NCBI RefSeq assembly: GCF_021869535.1
Contig: NW_026262690.1
Location: 17,447,001 to 17,511,000, forward strand
Reading direction: 5' to 3'
Origin: Mytilus californianus
Taxonomy: Eukaryota > Mollusca > Bivalvia > Mytilida > Mytilidae
DNA: 64,000 nt
Positions 47,637 through 57,539 of this stretch are shown here, one piece after another. A program made the position numbers and the translations under genes. Every line of letters begins with the position of its first letter. Position 1 is the first letter of the stretch. The notes beneath the pieces were generated by a model that had not been told where the DNA came from, ran no database searches, and saw only the letters and a list, made by a program, of their open reading frames with translations.

Positions 47637-47676
47637 TTAACACTTTAGCAAACATCCACGACTTTTAAAATCTGGT

Positions 47677-47724
47677 GAATAATTGTCTCATTGGCAGTCA
47701 TGCCATTTCACCTTATTTTTATAT
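47677..47724 (-). repeat. dispersed repeat F, head only
   Basis: Minus strand: AAGGTGAAATGGCATGACTG and CCAATGAGACAATTATTC. It lies 40 bp from the family A element. Confidence 0.6.
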
Positions 47725-47729
47725 AGTAA

Positions 47730-48134
47730 AAAAAATAATGCCGGTCTTGCCTAAAACACAATAGTATTTAATGATTAAGGTTATCTGTATAGTATAATTA
47801 TGTATAATCTTAATCAATCATAATCTGTGTAACATAAATGTACTTTGGAAGTTGCTTTCGCCAGCGATGTTTAATATGCCAAGATGGTTTTCCAGTTTAC
47901 AAAGCAAACTAGTTAAGAATTTTCGTCAATTATGTTCTAGATTAAACTACTTAAATCAATAAATGTTATCCCTAAGATATACGTGTACGTGTTTCATAAC
48001 TAAGTTTGCGTTCTGTTTTTTGCCGACTTGAAGATTCAGTTGGAATAACGATTGACATGTGTCTTTTGTTTTCCCTTTTCTGTTTGTCATTTTGTAAACC
48101 AATTTACATTAGACGTATGCATCTATATATTTAT
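47730..48134. other. no recognisable feature
   Basis: AT-rich spacer upstream of the SINE. Confidence 0.4.
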
Positions 48135-48148
48135 ATCTAGTTTTTCTA

Positions 48149-48491
48149 CCGCCTCGGTGGTTTCATGGTAGCGTTTTCGCCTCGAGTGCGAGAGTTCGTA
48201 GGTTCAAACCCTGCCGCGTCAAACCAAAGACTTTAAAATTGGTATTCGATGCTTCTCCGCTAAGCACGCGGTATTAAAGAGTAAGAGCAGAGACTGGTCG
48301 GCTCGGAATCAGAATAATGTGTCCGGGTAAGGTGACATGTCTTCCTGCGGACTGTTACCTTGTCAAGTAGCACGTTAAAAGTCCGGCTCAGCGTGTCGGT
48401 CTAGTACAAAGCAGGATTAATATTCATATTACATTAACATGTTCTCGTCCTAAATATGCATATTAATATGCCACTGGACGTTAAGCAGCCA

Positions 48492-48521
<30 letters not shown>
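48149..48521 (+). mobile_element. tRNA-derived SINE (family S2), complete, with target-site duplication
   Basis: The 5' part is tRNA-like: CCTCGGTGGTTTCATGGTAG with GCG, then GGTTCAAACCC at 48201-48211, a good B box for RNA polymerase III. A body of about 200 bp follows (CTTCTCCGCTAAGCACG, GTCCGGGTAAGGTGACATG). The tail is CTCGTCCTAAATATGCATA, GCCACTGGACGTTAAGC and an ATC repeat. Flanks ATCTAGTTTTTCTA (48135-48148) and ATCTATTTTTCTA (48522-48534) look like a target duplication with one missing base. The tail is shared with S1, so both probably used the same LINE enzyme. The head is too degenerate to be a functional tRNA. Confidence 0.85.
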
Positions 48522-48524
<3 letters not shown>

Positions 48525-48539
48525 TATTTTTCTATCAAA

Positions 48540-49540
48540 AATACAGATTTAAACTACCACATAAGGTATCCATATTACTGCCACGTGCAATTAGTAGAAA
48601 GTATTTTCAAAGAAAGGAAGAAACATTGTGCATCTTTTGCATCTGTTGAAAAAGTGCCGCACACATATCTAGTGAAAATTATGCGATTTCCATTCGTTAG
48701 TTGACGCAATGCTTTGCACTGAAAATATTAATGCATAATATACATTTGATTTTGTACCCGACAACTGTATGTAGCACATGCTGTTATAATACTGGAGCTT
48801 TTGTTTATTCGTTACCTAGAACTTATTATATTTTACGGATGTCTCAAAGTATGCATTGAAACAGATGAAATTACATACAAACAAATAAAGCAATGTTCTA
48901 ATTTTCTCATGAATAACATTTATAAAAAAAAAGATACATTATTTACTCTTATTGCTATAATATTAATGAAATAAGAAAAAAAGAAAAATCCGAAATAGAG
49001 ATTCGAACTATGTCTACATGTGTTACTCTCATCGTTAACTCTTCAAATAGTCCTTACACTGTACAAGCGAATTTAAAAGCACAAGCCATACATGTATGTA
49101 TATATTGTACCGATTCATATTGATATATTTACATGTAAGTATTTTAATATTATTCGAATGAAGCCGAGTGGTTTCATCGATGAACAGTCACACAAAATTG
49201 ACATAAAGGATGGAGCACGAATCCCTGTCATGATAAATCAGTCAATACATGTAAGCCCATGCAACAATTATTGAAACAAAGCGAACAATTGAATATACCT
49301 GATGATACTATTTCAGCAGCCGATTTAAAAGGCGTTGGTTCAAGAAAAAGAATTTTGCAGGTAATGCATATGCTGACATCCCAGTAATGGTTGAAATAAT
49401 TTGAACCAGAAACGGCTTGTGTTGTATGGCCTACAGTTATCTTGAAAAAATAACGAGCTTACAAGTTTTCTGCTTGATTTTCCTCAGTATTTTGTTACAC
49501 TGGATAAATATATCATAAAGAAAATATAGGAAATAAGTAA
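48540..49540. other. no recognisable feature
   Basis: AGTTCGAATC-like B-box sequence on the minus strand near 49001 has no supporting tRNA fold. Confidence 0.4.
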
Positions 49541-49544
49541 CATA

Positions 49545-49645
49545 TAAATTAAGGCAACAGTTGTTACCAGATTTTCAATTCTCACAAATCGAGATAGAAG
49601 ATACAAATCAAAACAGTCAAAACTAGGGGAATCAATACAGACAAA
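49545..49645 (+). repeat. dispersed repeat R3, fragment
   Basis: AAATTAAGGCAACAGTTGTT, ACAAATCGAGATAGAAG, ACAAATCAAAACAGTC and AACTAGGGGAATC resemble R3 starts at 10530 and the minus copy at 57600. Confidence 0.55.
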
Positions 49646-49929
49646 ATCGTGGCAGCCATCATTTCATCTAGGAAATGTTTGTAAAATTCAAATACCTTGG
49701 CGGTATCTACATCAGCTTTGTGTTCGTTTGTTTATAAGATACATTGGTTTTTTTTTCATGTGTCAAAACGCATTTCGACTTTCTCCAACAGGAAATTTAT
49801 TCCGAAGTAAAGATATAATTTTCTCTGAATTGCGTGATCTTTAACAATCCGAAATATGTGAGAAGAAGCTATTATCTAAGAAAGCTAAGCCTTCGGATTA
49901 TAGATAATAATCTATCACTTGTAATTACT

Positions 49930-50400
49930 GAAATTGTAAATTTATAATAATATAAAGACTACTTGTCTTCGTAATTGACAAGTCTAGCATATCACAAAAG
50001 ATGCTTTTACGGAATTATCTGTAATGTTTCCGCTACTCATCATTAGATTCGTCTGTATCAGTTCTGATCACTATTATTTATTTGATAAAAAAAAGCTTGA
50101 TTTGGGAGGTTCTGTGAAATTAAAACCTCCAACACTTTACATATCTCAGTGTCAATATTCAGTCCTTTTATTCACACAAAGAAATCTTTAATTTCAGTTG
50201 TTGAAAATAAATAAAGGCGATAGTAGTTTACCGATGTTCAAATTCGTAAATCGATTAAAAAGTACAAATCAAGGTACAAACAAAAACTGATATTATCTCA
50301 TAAACTCCAAAAGATGCAAGACCGGGTGCACCGACATGGTAAACGTCTGCTGCTGCGCATGTATCAACCACTATGGGAATTCATAGTCAGTCAGAATGTC
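49930..50400 (+). repeat. repeat R3, long form, plus copy
   Basis: Aligns with 57540-57960 in reverse: GACAAGTCTAGCATATCAC, AATTATCTGTAATGTTTCCG, CTGTATCAGTTCTGATCA, GGGAGGTTCTGTG and AAATCGATTAAAAAG. It runs into a decayed hammerhead repeat at 50405. Confidence 0.75.
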
Positions 50401-50404
50401 ACAA

Positions 50405-50500
50405 TCGGAATATTTGGTCCTTTTATATTTTTGATTCGAGCGCCACTAATGAGTCTTTTGTAATCAAAACGCATGTGTGGCGTACGAAATTTAATTTTTT
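50405..50500 (+). repeat. hammerhead-bearing repeat, decayed copy 2
   Basis: GATTCGAGCGCCACTAATGA, GTCTTTTGTAATC, AAAAC, GCATGTGTGGCGTACG. Relative to 43269 the core has CTAATGA for CTGATGA, AAAA for GAAA, and GTG at the cleavage site, so it is inactive. Confidence 0.7.
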
Positions 50501-50579
50501 GTATTTACAAAATGTATCATGAGTTTATAGGACACAAGTGGATAAATTACAGATCAGAAGATTATCTTATAATCTTAAG

Positions 50580-50770
50580 ACTAAGACTGCGAAAACATAT
50601 CGCTAGTAAGTTGAGACACCGGCACATCGTTTCGGTCAATCAATTCGTAATGGTGACCTTAAAGCATATGTAGTGTCGATTTCAGTCGTTCTTCCTCTTA
50701 ACTCTGTTGAAGCTGTTTCTGTGTTAAGAGCACACTCTTATCAGCGAAGTCCGTATAGTGTGAACATACA
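50580..50770 (+). repeat. R3-associated fragment
   Basis: ACATATCGCTAGTAAGTTG, GACACCGGCACATCG and TCAATTCGTAATGG match 38905-38965. TCTTCCTCTTAAC and GAAGCTGTTTCTGTG resemble 11850-11880. Confidence 0.5.
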
Positions 50771-51069
50771 CGAACATAACGTATTAAGTAAGTTATGTAA
50801 ACGCCAAAGATTTTTCTCTAAATTTAAATAAGTTTTTCCTAAAATATAAATTTAAATTGATTAGGACATGCAGTTTAGATATGTACTAGTTCATATATAA
50901 TATTCAAATATTGATTAAAATATCAAAGTAATAAATAGCTATATGTACCAAAATATAAAGTTTGACCTTCGTACTCGTAATGTATAGATATTTTGTAAAC
51001 ACAAAAAAACTTCTGATGTCACTTATCGGTACTTATATATAGTATCAAGATTGTTTGTACTGTAATGGC

Positions 51070-51096
51070 ATATATATATATATATATATATATATA
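51070..51096. repeat. AT microsatellite
   Basis: Thirteen or so AT dinucleotides. Confidence 0.95.
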
Positions 51097-51099
51097 CTG

Positions 51100-51510
51100 T
51101 ATTTGAATACACTGGTGAGCAGTTACGGTTATATATATCTTGGTGGAAGACATACAAACTGTGCCCTTATAACATAAAGTTTGGAATAATCCAATACAGA
51201 TTCTTTTCACATTTAAGCTATGCTTATTTAATTACAAGTCTTCTCACAAAAGAAGAAAAATGTTACACACTTTTGTTACGACACAATGAAAAGTAACAAG
51301 ACACAATAACAAATATATTTCACATGTACAGAATAGGACTGATATGAAAATTACTAGTCATGCCAATATTAGTAAGCAAATTATGCGACAAGCCATCAGA
51401 AATAAATATATTTCATATGAGCCTAAAAGGTCATATTATACATTTGAGCTAGCCGCACTAAAGCAATACTTTAAGTCATTAATACGTAAAAATATATACA
51501 CAAATTTAAG
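51100..51510. other. no recognisable feature
   Basis: Short frames only. Confidence 0.4.
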
Positions 51511-51523
51511 TAAAACAGTTGGA

Positions 51524-51558
51524 TGATGATTGATTGTTGTTTGCTTAACGTCCAGTGG
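51524..51558 (-). mobile_element. 35-bp SINE/LINE tail insertion with a 13-bp target-site duplication
   Basis: On the minus strand: CCACTGGACGTTAAGC then AAACAACAATCAATCATCA, exactly the 3' tail shared by SINE families S1 and S2. The direct repeat TAAAACAGTTGGA lies on both sides (51511-51523 and 51559-51571). This is target-primed insertion that stopped after 35 bases. Confidence 0.9.
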
Positions 51559-51574
51559 TAAAACAGTTGGAAGT

Positions 51575-52160
51575 GGCGCGTTGGTGGGTAAATAATGTAT
51601 CTCAACAAACAATTTCTAATGTGCCGTGAAATCCGAAACTAAGAAATATGTAAGAGTACTGTATCCAGGTAACAAGCTTGCCAATCAAAATAAAGAATAC
51701 TCGGAATAGTTTCTTCCTACGAAATATAAAAGTAATCCACGTGGTAATTGTTAATTTTTATCACAATTACCAGTCTTCTCACAAATGAACACGAAAGTTA
51801 CTCAGTTTTATTACGACACAAATAATAGTTAGAAGACATTGCATATAACAGGATATTTCATTCTTAAGAACTGCAGTGGAGTATTTACGTCATAGGCAAA
51901 TTAAAAGATAAGCCATCAGAAATAAATATATATAATATAGGCCAAACAGGTATCTCAAATGACAATTCACACTATATTTATATCAAATAAACAACCCTTC
52001 TTCTGAAAGCAGTAGAAATCAAATACAAGTAGGCATCATCTGACTTCAATTGATCAATTAATAACACATAAATAGCAATTATCATTTGTACCAACATGAA
52101 CGAGTAAATAATTGCAACATTTATAAATACTCCCTTTGTCCTTGTTGAGTTGATAAGTTA
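51575..52160. other. no recognisable feature
   Basis: ACAAGCCATCAGAAATAAAT at 51389 and AAGCCATCAGAAATAAATAT at 51911 with similar surroundings suggest a diverged direct duplication about 520 bp apart. Confidence 0.45.
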
Positions 52161-52164
52161 TATG

Positions 52165-52372
52165 GAATTTCAAACTCATCAGCTGAAAACAAACTGACAA
52201 TGCCATGGCAAAAAAAAAACGGAAAACGAGCAAATGACAAACAACAGTACACAAAACACAAAATAGAAAATGAAACACTGGGCACCAAGAACCTCACCAA
52301 ATACTAGAGTTGGTCTCAGGTGCTCCGGAAAAGGTAAGCAGATCCTGCTCCACATGTGACACACTCCATATA
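52165..52372 (-). mobile_element. retroelement 3' fragment (family P)
   Basis: TTCAAACTCATCAGCTG, CTGACAATGCCATGGC, TCAGGTGCTCCGG and GCAGATCCTGCTCCACATGT. It lies just past the 3' end of the DIRS-like coding region. Confidence 0.75.
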
Positions 52373-52439
52373 TTGAAACTATTACAAATTGTCTTTGCTC
52401 TGCATAGAAACAAATAAGTACAAACAAAAACTTAAGACA

Positions 52440-53235
52440 TGATCTGAGAAACTTGTAACTTCTGTTTTAATGGAAATCCTAAATACTTTTCATAGCATCA
52501 CTATGCCAATCACCATGAAGTTGAATTAACTCTGTTGGCACCTCAGCATCAAATAACAATGTAGTGCCTCCCTATCGAAGCTTAATTTGATACTCTTTAT
52601 AGGTAACGGGTAAAATTCCTCCCTTTCTAACTTTACAAGATGCAGAAAACCTAATGTGCGGTGGAATAGATTTTTATCACATTCATTTAGGTAGTGACTG
52701 GAAATAAAATACTCCACGAAATACTAGAAATAAGATTTCCTAATTTTCTTTGCCCAACATGAATGGTCTTATTCAATTTCAAGATTACAATTAAAGTATC
52801 ATTACGAGAAAATTTCACATCTACATACATGACATAATCGTTTATTCTCATCAGTTTCTTTTTCTACTCATCATAAAAACACTAACAAAATACAAATAAA
52901 AAATCCAAAAGTTGTATCTAGAGTGTTCCTTGATAAATCCATAAATTCATAAATCTGTTTTAAAATCAAAGAAGTTATAGGAAGAGCTTATTTTTCAGTA
53001 AGGATTTAATCTCGCTTATCCTTGCAAAGTTAGTTTGATTGAAAAACATTGAACATATGGAAACTCCGAACCAATAAGTAAATGCATTGATCTTACTCCT
53101 TTTTATGAAATTGATGATGGAATGCACTGATTCAAAAGACCCGCTTAAAGATTGAGCATACAACCGTGCAGTATTCAAAGAAGCTGGTAAAAAGTAAAAT
53201 AAAATCTCTAGAAACACAAATTTCTCAAAACATTT
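52440..53235 (-). pseudogene. DIRS-like tyrosine recombinase remnant
   Basis: This enzyme would join the circular DIRS cDNA to host DNA. The N-terminal segment LPASLNTARLYAQ and SGSFESVHSIINFI (53190-53107) matches the start of the recombinase domain. The C-terminal segment reads PVTYKEYQIKLR, GGTTLLFDAEVPTELIQLHG plus DWHSDAMK and, in another frame, YLGFPLKQKLQVSQIM (about 52600-52440). About 20 residues seem deleted between IKLR and GGTTLLF, which removes the stretch that normally carries the HxFRRGG motif. The region before the final YL has a frameshift and stop, so the catalytic tyrosine context is lost. The middle of the domain (52640-53100) is poorly recognisable. Confidence 0.8.
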
Positions 53236-53836
53236 ATCTATTCTGATATCAGGTAACTCATAAAATAATTCTTCAAATCTGGAATCATAATCCCATCTTG
53301 ATAAAATATCTTCTGTACTTTTTTCATTCCCTAGAAATTGAACAACCTTAATTTCATAATTATACTTGGAAGCATAATTTAGAAATTCTTTGAAACAACA
53401 TTGCATATAAGCATCTTAAATACAACCTAAATTCAAAACTATATCTGTTGACTAGTAATCACATTTAACCAATATTATCTTACAAAATGTACACTTTAAA
53501 CTTTAAATTGATTGATATTTAAATTGGAATCGATTAAAAAGAAGGAAATTGAACATGAAATACATTCTGGTTTTTTTTTATAGAAACCAACCTCCACACC
53601 TACATCGGTAGTCTCACATAATACATCTGGCTGAGATCAATCATCTAAAATTATCATAGAGACCCCGATGTAAAACTTTGAAAAGAATTACTACCTCGAT
53701 AAATCATTTCTTACATATAAAGGAATGACAGGCTAACTTTTCTCATCTGGTAAAGTACGAAGACAATCTTGAAATAAAAAGCCTTCATGGTCGAACACAG
53801 TTTTATACAAAATGTAATTTACCTAACAATGACTGT

Positions 53837-53990
53837 AAAAGAGAGGCGAAAGATACCAAAGGGACATTCAAACTCATAAGTCGAAAATAAACTGACATCG
53901 CCATGGCTAAAAAAGAAAAAGACCAAGAAACTAACAACAGTACACATAACACAACATATGAAACTAAAGACTGAGCAACACAAACCCCAA
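53837..53990 (-). mobile_element. family P 3' fragment inserted in DIRS RT (insertion 2)
   Basis: AAAAGAGAGGCGAAAGATAC to CAACACAAACCCCAA. DIRS coding stops at HNQVATFE on one side and resumes at LQSLLGKLHFV on the other, which are adjacent in the uninterrupted protein family. It has the same orientation as the host element. Confidence 0.85.
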
Positions 53991-54117
53991 CTATGTTCAA
54001 ATGTAGCAACTTGATTATGTAACCAAGACTTCACTAACAATAAAATCTTTTCCACTCTTTCAGTAGTAACTGATATTGTAAGCACAGAAGTGTTAAATTC
54101 TATCCCTAAAATGTCAT

Positions 54118-54265
54118 AAAAGAGAGGCGAAAGATACCAGAAGGACATTCAAACTCATAAGTCGAAAATAAACTGACAACGCCATGGCTAAAAAAGAAAA
54201 AGACCAACAGACAAACAATAGTACACAAAACACAACATAGAAAACTAAAGACTGAGCAACACGAA
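54118..54265 (-). mobile_element. family P 3' fragment inserted in DIRS RT (insertion 1)
   Basis: AAAGAGAGGCGAAAGATACC to CTGAGCAACACGAA. It splits EKASSPST from FLGIEFNT-type sequence. Its 5' break differs slightly from insertion 2 (truncated before the CCCC stretch), so the two are separate events or a diverged duplicate. Confidence 0.85.
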
Positions 54266-55435
54266 AGAGTACTAGGTGAACTAGCTTTTTCTACCGATCT
54301 TGAAGACAGCAACTATTTAACAGTCTACCTATTATATAAAGCAAACAAAATGCATCTTCTTACTTTTCTGCTCCAGTAAAATCCTCTAAATAACTCAATA
54401 AAAATTTATCCAGACTGTATCTTTTTATTATGTACATAGGAAGTCACTCTTTGGGAAATATGCAGTGATGAACTTAGCCAATACTCTACATTCTGTCTAT
54501 AAAAATGTCATTTTTCCCATGAAATCAAACAAAATTTATATCCTCAGAAATTTGGCGACACGCCTGCTTCATGACTCTTTTTAAAATACTTGAATGTCTA
54601 CCTTAAGAAGCTTTTTTAAATCATCTACATATGAATAAGTCAAATTATCTGGTTCAACTAAATAAAAATCTTGATCAATTCCTGCAATAACACAATTTTC
54701 AGAAGGAAAACTAAACCATTACCCTTCTATCACCCGAAGAATATTAAAACTAAATTCAACGGGATTAAACGATGAGGTATGAATAAAAGAGTTCACTTTT
54801 AATGGACCAATAACCGCTATAAGTTCTAACTGTTTTATCACATACTTCATAATACAATCTGAAAAATATCTTGATCCATTATTATTACTGTGTTTTTTAA
54901 TATGTAAAATATCTCATGCTGTATACCCAAGGCCAAAACCAAATTCCAATAAGTCATATAATATGTTATCCTTATAATCTATTAAAATTGATCTAAATTA
55001 AATCTATTTTTTAATTTGAAAACACAGGTATTCTACATCCCTGGTAATTTGGCAAACCTGATAAAGCAAATCTCTCTTAATATCCACAAAATGCTGCACA
55101 TCTAAAGAATTTTACATTCAAATCACACACTATACACTTCTTGCGTTAATGACAAAACTCATTAATTTTTAAGGTCAATGCTGATTGAACTGAACATGAT
55201 CCATTTAATACCTTTTTTCAAGCAATAGCAATTTCATTACTTTCATTAATATCTTGACAAGTATCAATTTTGAACCATCCTTTGATTGAAAAATTTCTAA
55301 ATCACTTTCATCAATCTTAATTGTATTCTGCTTTGATTTTACCTTTAGCTGTTCAGGATAAATAGTATCTAACAGCTCTTTCTAAATCTTGTCATGTAAA
55401 TGTGGACAATCTTTTTCAATCAACTTTTCCAGACT

Positions 55436-56400
55436 GCATGCAAATTTAACAGTACAGACCATTCAAACTCACTTATATGAGTTAGTCCAGCCATATTTTC
55501 CCAGACAAACCCCTTATACTTTGAGGAATGAAAATTATACATTTCAACAACACTTGCTAGAACTAGCTCCTACTTTAATAGTTTCATTCCTTCCACTATA
55601 AGACTTTGGAATAGTCTTCCTCTAAGTGTACAAAAATCCCCAAGTTTGTGTATATTAAGAGGTTGACTAGACAAATTTGATAGGACTGCTGAAATATTTA
55701 AACCTTTTAATTATGGGATAAGGAAACATTATATTAGTCATTGTTAACTTAGAAATAATGCTAGCAACCTAAAATCTCATTTTGTTTAATCAATTTTTTT
55801 ATCAGCGAACAATATTTGTTCAAACTTTAATCATTTACTCAATTGTTGATGATAATGTTGACATAAACATTGACTTATGATTTTTTGGAAACAGATTATT
55901 TTCTTATGATATAAATATTGCCACTTTTTAAATATGCTCAGAAATATATTAGTGACACTCACCGTTTTGATTGAAATTTTTGTTTTATTTAATGTATATT
56001 TTTTTTCATTTCTTTCCTTTTCTTTTTTCTTTTTTTTTCTTTCAACATTATTTCATTTATTCCACTAAGTAAGCTTAGTGTCTCTTCCAAACCTTATATA
56101 TATATATATTTCTAATGACTTATAAAGGATATTTACATGTTTCAAGGTACTTGAATAAATGATGATTTATTGTATTCATACTTAAATATACTATACAATT
56201 AGTAATTAACACTGTAAATATGTATTTGTTTGTGTGTGCTCATAAGTAGCATGCATTTTTCACTGTATTATATTATTTTAAATACAGTGTTAATATTTGA
56301 TTTAAACCTTGTACATGTAGTATGGAGAGAGCTTTTATAGGCTGTGCCTGTTGCTCAATCTTATTCATATGTTATTGAATAAAATTTGTTTAAAATCAAA
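55436..56400 (+). pseudogene. LINE C-terminal region and 3' untranslated region, nested in the DIRS element
   Basis: Plus-strand translation: LYELVQPYFPRQTPYTLRNE, then LAPTLIVSFLPL, DFGIVFL, FNYGIRKHYISHC, LRNNASNLKSHLFNQ, and a weak cysteine segment after ICSNFNHLLNC. This is the order at the C-terminus of LINE ORF2 of CR1/L2-like type (YNLRN, SFLPS...WN, GxRxxxIxHxRLR, then a CG-type zinc segment). Stops interrupt it. The following 400 bp is a 3' untranslated region with AATAAA at 56378 and ends near TTTGTTTAAAA (56397). DIRS coding similarity stops on both sides of this block and its strand is opposite. I found no clear target-site duplication. Confidence 0.75.
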
Positions 56401-56404
56401 ATCA

Positions 56405-57351
56405 TCCGAACTAACTAGCATAATAACATACTTTGTTTACTTATTAATGATCATCTATTCTCTTTTTCTTTTTAATGATTTTACAATGCCTTATGATTTC
56501 TAATCCTCTAACACAAAGATGACTCATTGTAAGCTGTTGTATTATTTTTTTCTATTTGTAGACTCGTATTTCAGCTCAGTTAGAGAAAAGTTTATTTTCA
56601 TATAAACTTTGTCATATGACTTGTCCTTTATGCCTGATTTTTGCTTTATTTTTCTTATGCTTGCGCTTATTTCTATGCTTTGTGTCACTATCTGAATCAG
56701 AACTGGACCCAGATTCTGACACTGACACACTGCTTTAAGAGCTCGAACTATTACTTGTAGACGAATCAGATTCAGAAGTGAAAGCTGTGGCTAGCATATG
56801 TTTTATTGGTGTTTATACATGGTTCTTAGTTTTTGCATCTTTTCTTAAATGTTTAATTTCAATACAGAAAATTCTTTTTTTTTAATAGAATGCACCGATT
56901 AAAAAAAAACTTATTCATTAATTTCTTTGAAATGATTATTGGGATTATATTAAAGACCTTTATTGTCTGTAAGAACATCTTTTCTCTTGTCTGTATCTGT
57001 GCCTTTACCTGTATCGATGCTTTTATCCGTACCTTTTACTCTAACTTTTCTTTTATACCTTTGCCCTTGTCTTTTGTTGTATATCTTTGACTGCTCTTTC
57101 ATTTTGAAAGTTTTATCCATCTCCTGCTTACAAACTCCTTTCAGCTCAAATTTCTCTAATTCCGTTAACTCTTTCATTTTCGTTTTCTGACGTAATGCAA
57201 TCTTTCTCTTCTTCATCTTCATCTCTTTCTACTTAATTTCCCTCAATTTCATCAACTATTCTTTATTTTTATCCCTGGTATCGATTTTCCCGTTCGAATC
57301 AATGAATATAGTCAGTCCATCTTTGAAATCTTTATAGTCCGACTAAGACAT
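56405..57351 (-). pseudogene. DIRS-like ORF1 (gag-like) remnant
   Basis: The putative start at 57351 reads MS-stop-SDYKDFKDGL then TIFIDSNGKIDTRDKN. A Lys/Glu-rich stretch (57222-56950) follows. Next comes an acidic Ser/Asp run (SESDSSTSNSSSS and SGSSSDSDSD at about 56780-56690) and a basic run (KHRNKRKHKKNKAK). After a frame change come KSGIKDKSYDKVYMKINFSL and LKYEST. The block ends with LEIIRHCKIIKKKKRIDDH and VCYYAS before the LINE. The acidic-serine then basic order followed by a KSGI-type and GELEII-type segment is what I know from DIRS ORF1 in molluscs. It probably binds the element RNA. Several frames are needed. Confidence 0.75.
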
Positions 57352-57354
57352 GTG

Positions 57355-57535
57355 TAATGTTCTCTCCTCATGTCCACCTGCCGACCCTGTAATTTGCACT
57401 TACCCCTGGATAACTGTATCGGGCTGCATATCGTTTCCTCACTGTTTGAGAACTGTATAGTCTATTTTTCTCTTAGCACTTATTGGATATAGCGTCCAAT
57501 ATTCCTGGTTCAGATCACTCATATAAACAACGACG
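57355..57535. other. possible DIRS-like 5' flank; nothing recognised
   Basis: May hold the left terminal region of the DIRS-like element, but I see no repeat of it at the other end. Confidence 0.3.
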
Positions 57536-57539
57536 AAAA

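Larger units (their letters stand above)
53240..55110 (-). pseudogene. DIRS-like reverse transcriptase and RNase H remnant
   Basis: From the 5' end (minus strand): a cysteine-bearing stretch near 55150 (RKKCIVCDLNVKFF); GLPNYQGCRIPVFSN (about 55055); YKDNILYDLLEFGFGLGYTA (about 54960-54900); IGPLKVNSFIHTSSFNPVEF; YLVEPDNLTYSYVDDLKKLL; RVMKQACRQISEDINFV. The catalytic motif reads LSYLEDFTGAEK, so YLDD has become YLED (54381-54392). After it come EKASSPST, then DILGIEFNTSVLTISVTTER, KSWLHNQVATFE, LQSLLGKLHFV and FISRLSSYF. A diverged RNase H follows, ending TEDILSRWDYDSRFEELFYE (53312-53257). Two retroelement fragments split it (53837-53990 and 54118-54265), and frameshifts and stops are frequent. 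Confidence 0.85.
52440..57351 (-). mobile_element. DIRS-like retroelement, near full length, dead, with nested insertions
   Basis: Read down the minus strand the order is: gag-like ORF (57351-56405), a plus-strand LINE insertion, the remainder of a cysteine-bearing region, RT, RNase H end and tyrosine recombinase (to 52440). This order, with a tyrosine recombinase instead of a DDE integrase, defines DIRS-type elements. I see no LTRs; DIRS elements end in inverted or split repeats, which I could not find here. Net length without insertions is about 3.6 kb, shorter than an intact element, so deletions exist too. Confidence 0.85.

Noticed and set aside
48149..48220. possible tRNA gene
   Set aside because: B box is good but no cloverleaf closes, and the sequence continues into a SINE body and tail with flanking duplications.
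48985..49060. B-box-like GTTCGAATC on the minus strand
   Set aside because: No matching A box or T-arm pairing; probably chance or a very old SINE head.
50440..50483. active hammerhead ribozyme
   Set aside because: Core G, the GAAA box and the cleavage-site base are all altered.
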